A DNA stretch of 64,000 nucleotides from Flavobacteriaceae bacterium UBA3339 (GCA_002360925.1 DERN01000009.1:97681-161680); one strand, 5' to 3'; counted from the stretch's first letter, positions 51,336-59,218 are shown. Notes: a model not told the origin generated them from the letters alone. Numbers and translations: made by a program.

Positions 51336-51357
51336 AAGCTCTGAAAAAGAGCTTTTT
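51336..51357 (+). terminator. Terminator after the barrel gene
   Basis: Stem AAGCTCT/AGAGCTT (51336-51342 with 51348-51354), loop GAAAA, then T5. It lies 11 bases before the ATG of the Gre-like gene, which could be read through or attenuated. Confidence 0.65.
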
Positions 51358-51368
51358 GTGTTTTAAAA

Positions 51369-51815
51369 ATGGAAAGAAAACAAGTAAAAGAAGAGGTTTT
51401 AACTCAGCTTCAAAAACAAATCGTCAACATAAACGAACAAATAACATCTTTAACAGAAGATGCACAAAACGATGCAAAAAGTTCTGCTGGCGATAAACAC
51501 GAAACTGGTTTAGCAATGATGCATTTAGAACAAGAAAAGCTAAGTGCTAAACTACGTGATTTGTTACAATTTGAAACCATTGTATTAAAACTACCCGAAG
51601 AAAAACAAACAGATAAAGTAACATTAGGTTCGATTGTAAAAACGAGCAAAGGAATTTTTTATGTAAGTATTGCAATTCCGGCTTTAAAATTTCAAAATCA
51701 AACAGTTGTTTGTATTTCTCCTTCAGCACCTTTAATGAAACTTTTATTAAATAAAACAAGTGGAGAGGAAATCACTTTTAATTCCATTACCTATAAAATC
51801 CTCGAAATTTACTGA
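51369..51815 (+). CDS. GreA/GreB-like transcript cleavage factor family protein
   Basis: A 148-residue two-domain protein. The N-terminal 75 residues form a coiled coil (EVLTQLQKQIVNINEQITSL then GLAMMHLEQEKLSAKLRDLL). At its tip G-D-K-H-E (residues 41-45) aligns with G-D-L-K-E of E. coli GreA, preserving the acidic pair that coordinates Mg in the RNA polymerase channel (D42, E45). The C-terminal domain has VTLGSIVKTSKGIFYVS and ISPSAPLMKLLLNKTSGEEI, like the Gre C-domain. It may cleave backtracked RNA or modulate polymerase. Similar genes are sometimes labelled 3-oxoacyl-ACP synthase in databases, which the sequence does not support. Moderately sure. Confidence 0.75.
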   Translation: MERKQVKEEVLTQLQKQIVNINEQITSLTEDAQNDAKSSAGDKHETGLAMMHLEQEKLSAKLRDLLQFETIVLKLPEEKQTDKVTLGSIVKTSKGIFYVSIAIPALKFQNQTVVCISPSAPLMKLLLNKTSGEEITFNSITYKILEIY

Positions 51816-51821
51816 TAAATA

Positions 51822-51849
51822 AAAAAAGACCTTGAAAAAGGTCTTTTTT
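51822..51849. terminator. Bidirectional terminator between Gre-like gene and fabG
   Basis: A 12-bp stem (51822-51833 with 51838-51849), core AAGACCTT/AAGGTCTT, loop GAAA, with A and T runs; lies between convergent genes. Confidence 0.85.
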
Positions 51850-51851
51850 AT

Positions 51852-52598
51852 TTATGTTAGCATACCGCCATCTATATTTAAAACTTGTCCGGTAATATAG
51901 GTTGCCATGTCCGAAGCTAAGAAAACACAAGCGTTTGCAATATCTTCCGGTGTTCCGCCGCGTTTTAACGGAATAGCATCTGTCCAGCCTTTCACAACTT
52001 CTTCGCCTAATTTAGCTGTCATTTCAGTTTCGATAAAACCAGGAGCAATTACATTGCAACGTATATTTCTTGACCCCAATTCTAAAGCAACCGATTTAGA
52101 AAAACCAATAATTCCTGCTTTAGAAGCTGCATAATTTGCTTGTCCGGCATTTCCTTTTACACCAACAACAGAACTCATATTAATAATGGCTCCATTTCGG
52201 TTTTTCAACATAGTTCGTTGAACTGCTTTTGTCATATTGAAAACCGATTTTAAATTCACGTCTATAACGTTATCAAAATCTTGTTCAGACATACGCATCA
52301 ATAAATTATCTTTCGTAATTCCTGCATTGTTTACAAGAATATCAACATTTCCAAAAACTTCTAAAACCTGATCAACTAAGTTTTGCGCTTCGTTAAAATC
52401 GGCAGCGTTAGATTTATATGATTTTGCTTTTACTCCTAAAGCAATTAATTCGTTTTCTAAAGCAATTGCAGCTTCCTCAGAAGAACTATATGTAAAAGCA
52501 ACATTTGCACCTTGTTTTGCATAAGTCAAGGCGATTCCTCTTCCAATTCCACGAGTTGCACCTGTAATAATGGCTGTTTTACCTTCTAATAATTTCAT
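51852..52598 (-). CDS. fabG: 3-oxoacyl-ACP reductase FabG
   Basis: A 248-residue short-chain dehydrogenase that reduces 3-oxoacyl-ACP with NADPH in fatty acid synthesis. TGATRGIGRGIALTYA is the NADP-binding TGxxxGxG segment; NNAGITKDNLLMRMSEQDF is the FabG-type motif; the catalytic Ser-Tyr-Lys lies in INMSSVVGVKGNAGQANYAASKAG; and IAPGFIETEMTAKL follows. Length and motifs are typical. A TATATTTG box lies 26 bases upstream, overlapping the end of the nhaC-like neighbour region, which points to separate transcription. Confidence 0.95.
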   Translation of the reverse strand: MKLLEGKTAIITGATRGIGRGIALTYAKQGANVAFTYSSSEEAAIALENELIALGVKAKSYKSNAADFNEAQNLVDQVLEVFGNVDILVNNAGITKDNLLMRMSEQDFDNVIDVNLKSVFNMTKAVQRTMLKNRNGAIINMSSVVGVKGNAGQANYAASKAGIIGFSKSVALELGSRNIRCNVIAPGFIETEMTAKLGEEVVKGWTDAIPLKRGGTPEDIANACVFLASDMATYITGQVLNIDGGMLT

Positions 52599-52624
52599 GA
52601 AATATTTTTTAGCATATTTAACGA

Positions 52625-52632
52625 CAAATATA
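52625..52632 (-). promoter_or_regulatory. Putative -7 promoter box of fabG (TATATTTG)
   Basis: TATATTTG on the minus strand, ending 26 bases before the fabG ATG; five bases after the end of the NhaC gene. No -33 TTG. Confidence 0.45.
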
Positions 52633-52637
52633 ATTAT

Positions 52638-53927
52638 TTAAACTGTTTTTGCTAGCCGTTTATCGTTCTTATTCATAAAAAAGACCAAATAAAGGATGCT
52701 TATAAGCAACAAAACAATTAAATAATAGCTTTTTGACGCTAATTGTGTAAAACTTATTTTTTGATTGATTAATGTTAATAAGATTAAAACTTGAGCTCCG
52801 TACGGAATAAACCCTTGTGTAATGCAACTAAAAATATCTAAAAACGAAGCTATTCTGACTTTTTCAAGATGGAATCGTTCCGAAATTTGTTTAGCAATAG
52901 ATCCGCAAATTAATAAAGCAATTGTATTATTTGCAACTGCCATATTAATAAAAATAACCATGATTAAGATTGAAGCAATTGCAATAGATTGTTTTTGATT
53001 TTTTGAAATTAATTCGATTATTGCTTCAAATCCTTTATTCTTCTCGATCAAATAAGCCAAACCACCAATTAAAAGTGATAATAATGCAATTTCGAATGTA
53101 GATTGCATTCCTTCGAACATTAATTTTGAAAGAGCTAAAAATTCAATTCCTTGAAATAATGCTATAAAAGCCGCTAATAAACAACTTAATGTAAGAACGA
53201 TTAAAACATGAAGATTACACAAAGCCAAAATAATAATGGCTAAATAAGGTAAAACGACCCAAAAATTGTGGTCTATATTGTTTTTAATTTCAACATTAAA
53301 ATCGGGTTGATTTAAGTAAATAAGAAAACACGTGATAAGCGAAGCAGTTAGTGCAATAAGTCCGTTTGCTTTGAATTTATCTAACATACGAACGCCCATA
53401 GTTTGCGTAACGGCAATGGTAGTATCAGAAATGATTGATAAATTATCTCCAAACATAGACCCGCCCAATAAACAACCCGAAAGCAAAGCTAAAACTTCTA
53501 TATTTCCGTTTGCCAAACCAGGAAGTAACGGAGCGAGTGTTACAATAGTTCCTACCGAAGTTCCTAATGCAAATGAAATTAAACAAGAAACAATAAAAAT
53601 AGCTATAAATAGGATAGAAGGTGTTACGTTATTTAATATTAAAGCCACAAGATAATCAACACTTCCTATTTCTTTTGTGATGTAACTAAAAACGCCCGAC
53701 AGAAAAAAGATAAAACACATAGTTAGTATTTTATCGTTACTTGCGCCTTTTAAAACATGATCTATATTTTTGTTAATAGAATCTTTAAAATAAACAACCG
53801 CAAAAATTAGGGCTCCGAAAGCAAGAATGACAGGCGAAACCGCGTAAAAATCGTTATAATAGACTCCTAAACCTAAATATATTCCGAAAAACAAGAATAA
53901 AGGAAGAAATTTCTTTAAAATTTTCAT
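52638..53927 (-). CDS. NhaC family Na+/H+ antiporter
   Basis: A 429-residue integral membrane protein with about 11-12 hydrophobic segments. ALGTSVGTIVTLAPLLPGLANG and LLGGSMFGDNLSIISDTTIAVTQTMG contain the SMFGDNLSxISDT motif of NhaC/MleN antiporters, with acidic residues for cation binding. The second half has MAVANNTIALLICGSIA. It expels Na+ or exchanges metabolites such as malate/lactate with H+ or Na+. A TATCTTTG box lies upstream. Confidence 0.92.
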   Translation of the reverse strand: MKILKKFLPLFLFFGIYLGLGVYYNDFYAVSPVILAFGALIFAVVYFKDSINKNIDHVLKGASNDKILTMCFIFFLSGVFSYITKEIGSVDYLVALILNNVTPSILFIAIFIVSCLISFALGTSVGTIVTLAPLLPGLANGNIEVLALLSGCLLGGSMFGDNLSIISDTTIAVTQTMGVRMLDKFKANGLIALTASLITCFLIYLNQPDFNVEIKNNIDHNFWVVLPYLAIIILALCNLHVLIVLTLSCLLAAFIALFQGIEFLALSKLMFEGMQSTFEIALLSLLIGGLAYLIEKNKGFEAIIELISKNQKQSIAIASILIMVIFINMAVANNTIALLICGSIAKQISERFHLEKVRIASFLDIFSCITQGFIPYGAQVLILLTLINQKISFTQLASKSYYLIVLLLISILYLVFFMNKNDKRLAKTV

Positions 53928-53945
53928 CTAAATTATTTTAAGGAA

Positions 53946-53953
53946 CAAAGATA
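53946..53953 (-). promoter_or_regulatory. Putative -7 promoter box of the NhaC gene (TATCTTTG)
   Basis: TATCTTTG on the minus strand, 18 bases before the ATG at 53927. No -33 TTG. Confidence 0.4.
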
Positions 53954-54044
53954 GGTTTTAGAACAATTGTTTAGAGTATTATTTTGTTTTTGTTGTATAA
54001 AAACAGCTTTGTTAGGTAAATATTCTACATTAATTAAAGAGACT

Positions 54045-54935
54045 TTACAACTCCATTGGATCTTTGAACTGAAACTTTTTTAAATTTCGCCATGAAAGAC
54101 CAATTCCAGCTTGGATTTTATGTGGATTGTTATCAATACTTGTTCCTGCAAAAGCATCTAATTGGATATTTGGATTAATTTTAAATGTTAATCCGCCTTT
54201 TAGCGAAGCTTCATCTTTAAAAGGAATTGTTTCGGTTTTATATTTTTTATCAAAAATGCCTGTGTGTTCTCCAAAAATGCTCCATTTATTGCTTAATCCT
54301 AACGAAGCGGTTACAATATAACTAAAGCTTCTAAAATCGTTTTCTGTAACATTTTCTCCAATAAAATTGTACGTAATGCTAAAACGTTTACTTAAATGTT
54401 GTTGCGCAATAATCATGGTTTTTAAACCAGTTTCAGGTAATTCGGGATAATAAAGATTATATTTGGTATTAAATTGCGCGCCGGCATATAAAGCAACTGC
54501 AGGAATTAATCTTCTCCATTTAAAACGCTGATTTGCTTTCCAGCTATATACATTTCGTTTTTCTACATAATATTTATAATGATCATAAATCATGTATTTT
54601 GCACCGAAATTCAATTGTTTAAATCCTGAATCAGAAAAATTAGTTCCGTTTAATTCCTGCTTATAACTTGCAAAATGAAGATCGGCAACAAATTCTAATT
54701 GTTCTATAATTTCTCCATATCGAAACTGCAGTTGAAAATTATTTTGCGTATTGATTTTATCGACATTATATTCGTCGTTTTGATACGTATACCCGCCTTC
54801 AATCTGAAAAATTCCTTTGCTTACGCTGTAAGCTCCCATAGAAGAACTTGGGCGATTCGTATTTATATCTTGAGTATATTGAGCATTTACAGCAAAATTT
54901 GCTAATAAAAAGGACAGTAAAATGTATTTTTTCAT
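54045..54935 (-). CDS. Outer-membrane protein of the regulator-methyltransferase operon
   Basis: A 296-residue protein with a signal peptide (MKKYILLSFLLANFAVNAQ). The mature part alternates strands, RPSSSMGAYSVSKGIFQIEGGY, QLQFRYGEIIEQLEFVADLHFAS, LGLSNKWSIFGEHTGIF, PNIQLDAFAGTSID, and IQAGIGLSWR, like a 12-stranded barrel of the phenol-degradation/MetA-type 'transporter' family. It is expected to sit in the outer membrane; its cargo is unknown. The ATG overlaps the methyltransferase stop (ATGA), showing translational coupling to the HTH-methyltransferase pair upstream. A 117-base gap separates its end from the next gene start. Confidence 0.78.
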   Translation of the reverse strand: MKKYILLSFLLANFAVNAQYTQDINTNRPSSSMGAYSVSKGIFQIEGGYTYQNDEYNVDKINTQNNFQLQFRYGEIIEQLEFVADLHFASYKQELNGTNFSDSGFKQLNFGAKYMIYDHYKYYVEKRNVYSWKANQRFKWRRLIPAVALYAGAQFNTKYNLYYPELPETGLKTMIIAQQHLSKRFSITYNFIGENVTENDFRSFSYIVTASLGLSNKWSIFGEHTGIFDKKYKTETIPFKDEASLKGGLTFKINPNIQLDAFAGTSIDNNPHKIQAGIGLSWRNLKKFQFKDPMEL

Positions 54936-55600
54936 ATATTTTTTTGAGCGACAATTAAATGATTATGTCCGTATAAATTTTTGAACGATTGTAATTTGAA
55001 TTTTGTTTCAAGCGAACGAACAAAAAGATTATTTCGTATTTCGTGTTCATCTTCCAGAATAAAAGTATTAAAAATTACGCTTCCGTTTAATGGTAAAGCG
55101 TTAAAAACAGCTTGAATAAAGCTTTGTTTAAATACAAATAAAGGAATGGTGATATCGTGAAACAAATCGACAATAATTAAATCGAACGTTTTCTTATTGT
55201 ATTTTAAAAAGGTTTCGGCATCTTCTTTTACTATTTCGAGTTTTTGATTTGGAAGAACATCAAATTCGTTCATCGCAATTTCAATCATTATCGGATCTAT
55301 TTCGATCGCGGTAATTTTAGCTTCCGACTTAAAATCATCTCGAAGTTGTTTAACCACATCGCCGCCACCTAAACCTAAAACCAAGATTTCGGTATTTTTA
55401 CTTTTAAAATCCGATTTAGTCTGTTTTAAAGCTTTGTGAAGTACTTTTCCTAAATTTCCGTAAGAATAATTCGTGTTTTCGGTATCTAATATTTTTTTTC
55501 CGTTAACCCAATTTATTTCTAAAGTGCCATTGTAAGCCGATTCATATTTTTTTTCATTGATAACATTTAAGTAACTCAAATATTTTTTAAAAAAACTCAT
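54932..55600 (-). CDS. Spermidine-synthase-like methyltransferase-fold protein
   Basis: A 222-residue Rossmann-fold protein. ILVLGLGGGDVVKQLRDDF is the SAM/decarboxy-SAM motif I, ITAIEIDPIMIEIAMNEFD motif II, EDAETFLKYNKKTFDLIIVDLFHDITIP contains the D-x-x-x-D/D-L-F segment typical of spermidine synthases and related 'fused MFS/spermidine synthase' proteins. It lacks the N-terminal beta domain of true SpeE (about 280 residues), so it may be a methyltransferase of unknown substrate rather than a polyamine synthase. It is coupled by ATGA overlaps to both neighbours. Confidence 0.8.
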   Translation of the reverse strand: MSFFKKYLSYLNVINEKKYESAYNGTLEINWVNGKKILDTENTNYSYGNLGKVLHKALKQTKSDFKSKNTEILVLGLGGGDVVKQLRDDFKSEAKITAIEIDPIMIEIAMNEFDVLPNQKLEIVKEDAETFLKYNKKTFDLIIVDLFHDITIPLFVFKQSFIQAVFNALPLNGSVIFNTFILEDEHEIRNNLFVRSLETKFKLQSFKNLYGHNHLIVAQKNI

Positions 55601-56085
55601 TGTTGCGTGTATCGTTTAAAACTTCCGTCGCTGTAAAATACGACAATACTTTCAATTGTTCTGTTTGAATTTTCATTAATCAAAGGAAAATTTTTTTTAG
55701 GAACTTCTTCTTCAACTTTAGAATGTCTTTCTAATTTTTTTTCCGATACTTCTTCAATCAAATTTTGATTTGCTTTTTCGTCGATTTTTTCTTCTTCATT
55801 TTCTTGAAAAAGAAGTGAGATAGGAGCAGAAGTCGAAATCGATTTTTCAACTTTTTCTTCTACAATTCCACCAACTAAAAAAGGTTCTTTTCCGTAAATA
55901 AGCCATTCTAAATTTAAGGACGGAAAATGAGTATGCAATTTCATAATGAACTCTAAACTTGGTTTATTTCGTTCGGAAATTAAATGGGAGATTGTAGCTT
56001 TAGGTACCAAAATTTTGTCAGCTAATTCGGTCGTCGTTAAGCTAAAGTGTTCCATTATTTGTTGTAATTGATTCGAAAATTTCAT
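55597..56085 (-). CDS. XRE/HTH-type transcriptional regulator, first gene of the operon
   Basis: A 162-residue regulator. Residues 1-70 form an XRE-type helix-turn-helix domain: MEHFSLTTTELADKILVPKA, then TISHLISERNKPSLEFIMKL with the recognition helix, ending LNLEWLIYGKEPFL. The tail (about 75-162) is acidic, low complexity, and ends with IESIVVFYSDGSFKRYT. The start was placed at ATG 56085 because it gives the normal family N-terminus; the open frame continues 36 codons upstream through DNA that contains a palindromic operator copy. It probably represses itself by binding the four palindromes upstream and is coupled (ATGA) to the methyltransferase gene. Confidence 0.82.
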   Translation of the reverse strand: MKFSNQLQQIMEHFSLTTTELADKILVPKATISHLISERNKPSLEFIMKLHTHFPSLNLEWLIYGKEPFLVGGIVEEKVEKSISTSAPISLLFQENEEEKIDEKANQNLIEEVSEKKLERHSKVEEEVPKKNFPLINENSNRTIESIVVFYSDGSFKRYTQQ

Positions 56086-56118
56086 AGAAGTAATCTTTAG
56101 AAGATAAAAATACGAATA

Positions 56119-56157
56119 TTTACATTTGTAAACAAGATCTGATTTACTTTTGTAAAC
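56119..56157. promoter_or_regulatory. Operator pair 1: two 15-bp palindromes
   Basis: TTTACATTTGTAAAC (56119-56133) and TTTACTTTTGTAAAC (56143-56157), starts 24 bases apart, about two helical turns. They lie 34 bases upstream of the HTH regulator ATG. The same motif recurs as pair 2. Repressor binding by the neighbouring HTH protein is the natural inference. Confidence 0.75.
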
Positions 56158-56251
56158 AGAAATTAACGCATAAACTAAAAGATTATATAACAAAATATAT
56201 AGTATTGGTTAATAATGTATTATCATTTATTTTTTATAACCATCTTGTTTT

Positions 56252-56291
56252 GTTTACAAATGTAAATAGTATTTTATTTACATTTGTAAAC
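56252..56291. promoter_or_regulatory. Operator pair 2: two 15-bp palindromes with embedded -7 boxes
   Basis: GTTTACAAATGTAAA (56252-56266) and TTTACATTTGTAAAC (56277-56291), starts 25 bases apart. The second contains TACATTTG on the + strand and the first contains TACATTTG on the - strand; both fit the -7 consensus TAnnTTTG, so regulator binding would directly cover promoters pointing away from each other. The 94 bases between pairs hold no other recognised element. Confidence 0.75.
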
Positions 56292-56374
56292 TCTATTATA
56301 TGTCGTTTTAATGCTATTAAATGTTTTAAAAAAATATCGTGACTAATTTTTAGATAGTTTCAAATTTTAGATTG

Positions 56375-56382
56375 TACATTTG
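56375..56382 (+). promoter_or_regulatory. Putative -7 promoter box of the M14 gene (TACATTTG)
   Basis: TACATTTG with one half-site of the operator motif (TTGTACATTTG), ending 18 bases before ATG 56401. It could be weakly recognised by the same regulator. Confidence 0.45.
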
Positions 56383-56400
56383 AAAAAATATTCAAAAGTT

Positions 56401-57492
56401 ATGTCGATTTTTAACACTAATAAACTTTCATCTATTTCTAAAAGATATATTACAAACCATCATTTAAAACCTTTTTTAGATTCTTTAAATCAGGATATTT
56501 TTACGATTACAGAAGCTGGAAAAAGTGTTGAAAAAAAATCAATTTATCGTTTAGATTTTGGCAAAGGATCGTTCAAAATTTTGCTTTGGTCGCAAATGCA
56601 CGGAAACGAAGCAACAACCACAAAAGCGGTTTTAGATTTGTTAAATGAAATTAATTTAGGAAAGCATGCAGATTGGTTGTCGTTCTTTTCTTTTACATTT
56701 ATTCCGATTTTAAATCCTGACGGAGCCGAAGTTTATACGCGAGTTAATGCAAATAATGTAGACTTAAACAGAGATTCGAAAGAGCTTACACAACCCGAAT
56801 CACAATTATTACGAGCTATTTTCGAGGAAGTTCAGCCCGATTTAGCTCTAAATATGCACGATCAACGAACTATTTTCTCTGCCGGATCGCAAAATAATCC
56901 CGCTACGATTTCGTTTTTAGCACCTTCTTTTAATGTAGAACGAGAAATAAATTCGGTTCGTTCTTTTGCAATGCAGTTAATTTCTAAAATGACGAATGAA
57001 TTAGAAAAAAGTATTCCGAGTAAAATTGGTCGTTTCGATGATTCGTTTAATATTAATTGCATTGGCGATATGTTTACGTATCTAAATGTGCCGACTATTT
57101 TGTTCGAAGCAGGACATTTTCCAAATGATTATGAACGAGAAGTAACGCGCGATGTTGTTTTTGTGAGTTTAAATACCTTATTAAATAGTATTATATCGAA
57201 AGATTATGAAAATTTTACGATCGAAGATTATCTAAAAACGCCCGAAAATGAGAAAAACTTTGTTGATGTAATTCTTGAAAACTTCTCAACAAACGATGAA
57301 GAATTAAAGAAATACGATAAAATTCCGCTTCAAATGAAGGAAACGTTAAATAATCATCAAATTTCGTTTATTCCTTTTTTAGACTTCGAATCGGCGCCAA
57401 ATTTTAAATATGGTCATAGAACTTTAAATCTCAATAGATTAGAAATTGATCAAGAAACAGATTTTTTAAAACTGCTTGAAAAATTTGCATAA
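56401..57492 (+). CDS. M14 family zinc carboxypeptidase-like protein
   Basis: A 363-residue protein with the M14 zinc-peptidase fold: LLWSQMHGNEATTTKAV supplies His67 and Glu70 as zinc ligands, FIPILNPDGAEVYTRVNANNVDLNRD contains the N-P-D-G and substrate Arg/Asn segment, and LALNMHDQRT has the third zinc His. No signal peptide is seen, so it is cytoplasmic and may cut peptides or peptidoglycan turnover products, or deacylate amino acids. The ATG at 56401 is chosen over a TTG seven codons upstream that lies within the promoter box. It is divergent from the HTH operon across the operator region. Confidence 0.88.
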   Translation: MSIFNTNKLSSISKRYITNHHLKPFLDSLNQDIFTITEAGKSVEKKSIYRLDFGKGSFKILLWSQMHGNEATTTKAVLDLLNEINLGKHADWLSFFSFTFIPILNPDGAEVYTRVNANNVDLNRDSKELTQPESQLLRAIFEEVQPDLALNMHDQRTIFSAGSQNNPATISFLAPSFNVEREINSVRSFAMQLISKMTNELEKSIPSKIGRFDDSFNINCIGDMFTYLNVPTILFEAGHFPNDYEREVTRDVVFVSLNTLLNSIISKDYENFTIEDYLKTPENEKNFVDVILENFSTNDEELKKYDKIPLQMKETLNNHQISFIPFLDFESAPNFKYGHRTLNLNRLEIDQETDFLKLLEKFA

Positions 57493-57539
57493 TTCCTGCG
57501 TTTTTCACATCAAGATGTTAATGCTTTGCTAAAATCTGA

Positions 57540-57569
57540 AAAAAAAATATCATTTGCGATATTTTTTTT
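57540..57569 (+). terminator. Terminator after the M14 gene
   Basis: A 12-bp AT-rich stem (57540-57551 with 57558-57569), loop ATTTGC, followed by T-run; 48 bases after the stop. Confidence 0.6.
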
Positions 57570-57581
57570 AATTATTCGTCG

Positions 57582-57589
57582 TATTTTTG
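57582..57589 (+). promoter_or_regulatory. Putative -7 promoter box of the Lrp gene (TATTTTTG)
   Basis: TATTTTTG, 41 bases before the ATG. A TTG is 25 bases upstream, outside the usual range. Confidence 0.4.
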
Positions 57590-57630
57590 CAGTCACATTT
57601 ATTAAATAATTAATTGTTAAAAATTGTTAT

Positions 57631-58110
57631 ATGAGTAAGTTTCGATTAGATGAGATTGATCATCAGATATTGGATATGCTGATCGATAATACCAGAGTTC
57701 CTTTTACAGATATTGCAAAAAAGTTATTAATATCGGCTGGTACGGTTCACGTACGCGTTAAAAAAATGGAAGATGCCGGAATTATTCAAGGTTCATCGTT
57801 AACGTTGGATTATGAAAAATTAGGATATTCTTTTATTGCTTATGTAGGAATTTTCCTAAGTAACACTTCGCAAACGCAATTCGTTTTAGAGCGAATTAAC
57901 GAAATACCTTTTGTTACTGTGGCTCACGTTACAACTGGGAAATACAATATTTTCTGTAAAATCCGTGCGAAAAATACGCGTCATGCAAAAGAAGTTATCT
58001 TTATGTTAGACGATATTGATGGAGTTTACAGAACCGAATCAATGATTTCGTTAGAAGAAAGCATTAACGACAAAAAACGTTTAATGCACACGATTTTTAA
58101 AGATTTATAA
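57631..58110 (+). CDS. Lrp/AsnC family transcriptional regulator
   Basis: A 159-residue regulator. N-terminal HTH: LDEIDHQILDMLIDNTRVPF, TDIAKKLLISAGTVHVRVKK, MEDAGIIQGSSLTLDYEKLG; C-terminal AsnC ligand domain: YVGIFLSNTSQTQFVLERIN, VTVAHVTTGKYNIFCKIRAK. Family members sense amino acids as octamers and adjust metabolism. The target is not evident. A terminator lies between it and the next gene, with only 51 bases to the next ATG. Confidence 0.94.
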   Translation: MSKFRLDEIDHQILDMLIDNTRVPFTDIAKKLLISAGTVHVRVKKMEDAGIIQGSSLTLDYEKLGYSFIAYVGIFLSNTSQTQFVLERINEIPFVTVAHVTTGKYNIFCKIRAKNTRHAKEVIFMLDDIDGVYRTESMISLEESINDKKRLMHTIFKDL

Positions 58111-58131
58111 TAAAATATTATTGTAATTTTG

Positions 58132-58161
58132 AACTGCTCACCAAAAATGAGCAGTTTTTTT
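58132..58161 (+). terminator. Terminator between lrp-like gene and the YdjM-like gene
   Basis: A 9-bp stem AACTGCTCA/TGAGCAGTT (58132-58140 with 58148-58156), loop CCAAAAA, then T-run up to 58161, immediately touching the ATG at 58162. No space remains for a separate promoter. Confidence 0.85.
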
Positions 58162-59142
58162 ATGGATTCTATTACGCAGATTGTACTTGGAATTGCCGTT
58201 GCGCATGTAGGTTTAAACCGAAAAACAAATTGGAAAAAGACCGTTTTGTTAGGTGCTTTGGTTGGAACAATTCCTGATTTAGACATCTTTATCGCAAAGT
58301 TTTTTAGCGATCCTTTAACCGAAGTCGAGTTTCATAGAAGTATTTCGCATTCCGTTTTATTTTTTGTTTTCTTAAGCGGAATTATTGGTTATTTAATAAA
58401 AACATGGTTTAAAGAAACATCGTTTAAACAACTATATATTACCATTTTCCTTATTCTTTTAACACATTCGCTTTTAGATATTTTCACAACTTGGGGGACA
58501 CAGCTTTTGTGGCCATTTCCGAAAAAGTTCGCTTTAAAATCGGTTTTCGTAGTCGATGTTTTTTATACAGTTCCTTTATTGATTTTAGTTATTTTAGGAT
58601 TGAAAAAACAAAGTAAAAGAATAACATATGTTGGACTTTTAATTAGTTCGTTGTATTTAATTTGGGGATTAATCGCGCAGAATATTATAAAAAATATAGC
58701 AAAAGCCGATTTTGAAAATCAATCTACCGAAATAATTCTGAATACAACGGCAAAACCTACTTTTTCGAACAGTATTTTATGGAATGTAATTATGGAAACT
58801 TCGAACGGATTTTATCTTTCAGATCGTTCTTTGTTAGAAAACCATAAGATGAATTTTCAATATTTCCCTCGAAATGAAGAATTGATTCAACATATTTCGG
58901 ATCAAAATATTGAACGATTAAAAGCGATTTCAGAAAATCAATATTGTATAACTCAAAACGAAAAAGGTTTGGTTTTTAACGATTTACGTTTTGGTTTGCT
59001 TAAAAATGAACCAAACGATATTCAATTTGCGTTTTCGTATCAATTAATTCCAACAAAAAACGGATTGAAAGTTGTGGAAATGCCAAAAGATAAACGTGAC
59101 GGAAAAAAGTTGTTACAAAATATCTGGAATAGGATTTTTTGA
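58162..59142 (+). CDS. YdjM-like metal-dependent membrane hydrolase
   Basis: A 326-residue membrane protein with the YdjM/YvsG (DUF457) pattern: MDSITQIVLGIAVAHVGLN, KTVLLGALVGTIPDLDIFI (the G-T-I-P-D-x-D metal motif), EVEFHRSISHSVLFF, and LILLTHSLLDIFTTWGT (H-x2-L-D). YdjM is LexA-regulated in E. coli and is a hydrolase of unknown substrate. The ATG at 58162 is correct because the upstream TTG would start inside the terminator stem of the lrp-like gene. Its expression must rely on read-through from that gene. Confidence 0.88.
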   Translation: MDSITQIVLGIAVAHVGLNRKTNWKKTVLLGALVGTIPDLDIFIAKFFSDPLTEVEFHRSISHSVLFFVFLSGIIGYLIKTWFKETSFKQLYITIFLILLTHSLLDIFTTWGTQLLWPFPKKFALKSVFVVDVFYTVPLLILVILGLKKQSKRITYVGLLISSLYLIWGLIAQNIIKNIAKADFENQSTEIILNTTAKPTFSNSILWNVIMETSNGFYLSDRSLLENHKMNFQYFPRNEELIQHISDQNIERLKAISENQYCITQNEKGLVFNDLRFGLLKNEPNDIQFAFSYQLIPTKNGLKVVEMPKDKRDGKKLLQNIWNRIF

Positions 59143-59218
59143 TCATGAAATAAAGAAATGAAATAGATAAAAAGTCGTTTCAATTTTTTAATAATTAAAT
59201 TTGAAGAAAAGCAAAAAA

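Noticed and set aside
56086..56193. 36-codon N-terminal extension of the HTH regulator
   Set aside because: The extra residues include translated operator DNA and do not resemble the family start; ATG 56085 gives the normal domain.
56119..56291. CRISPR array or mobile-element repeats
   Set aside because: The four 15-bp copies are palindromic, in mixed orientation, with 9-10 and 94 bp between them, and no cas genes are near; operators fit better.
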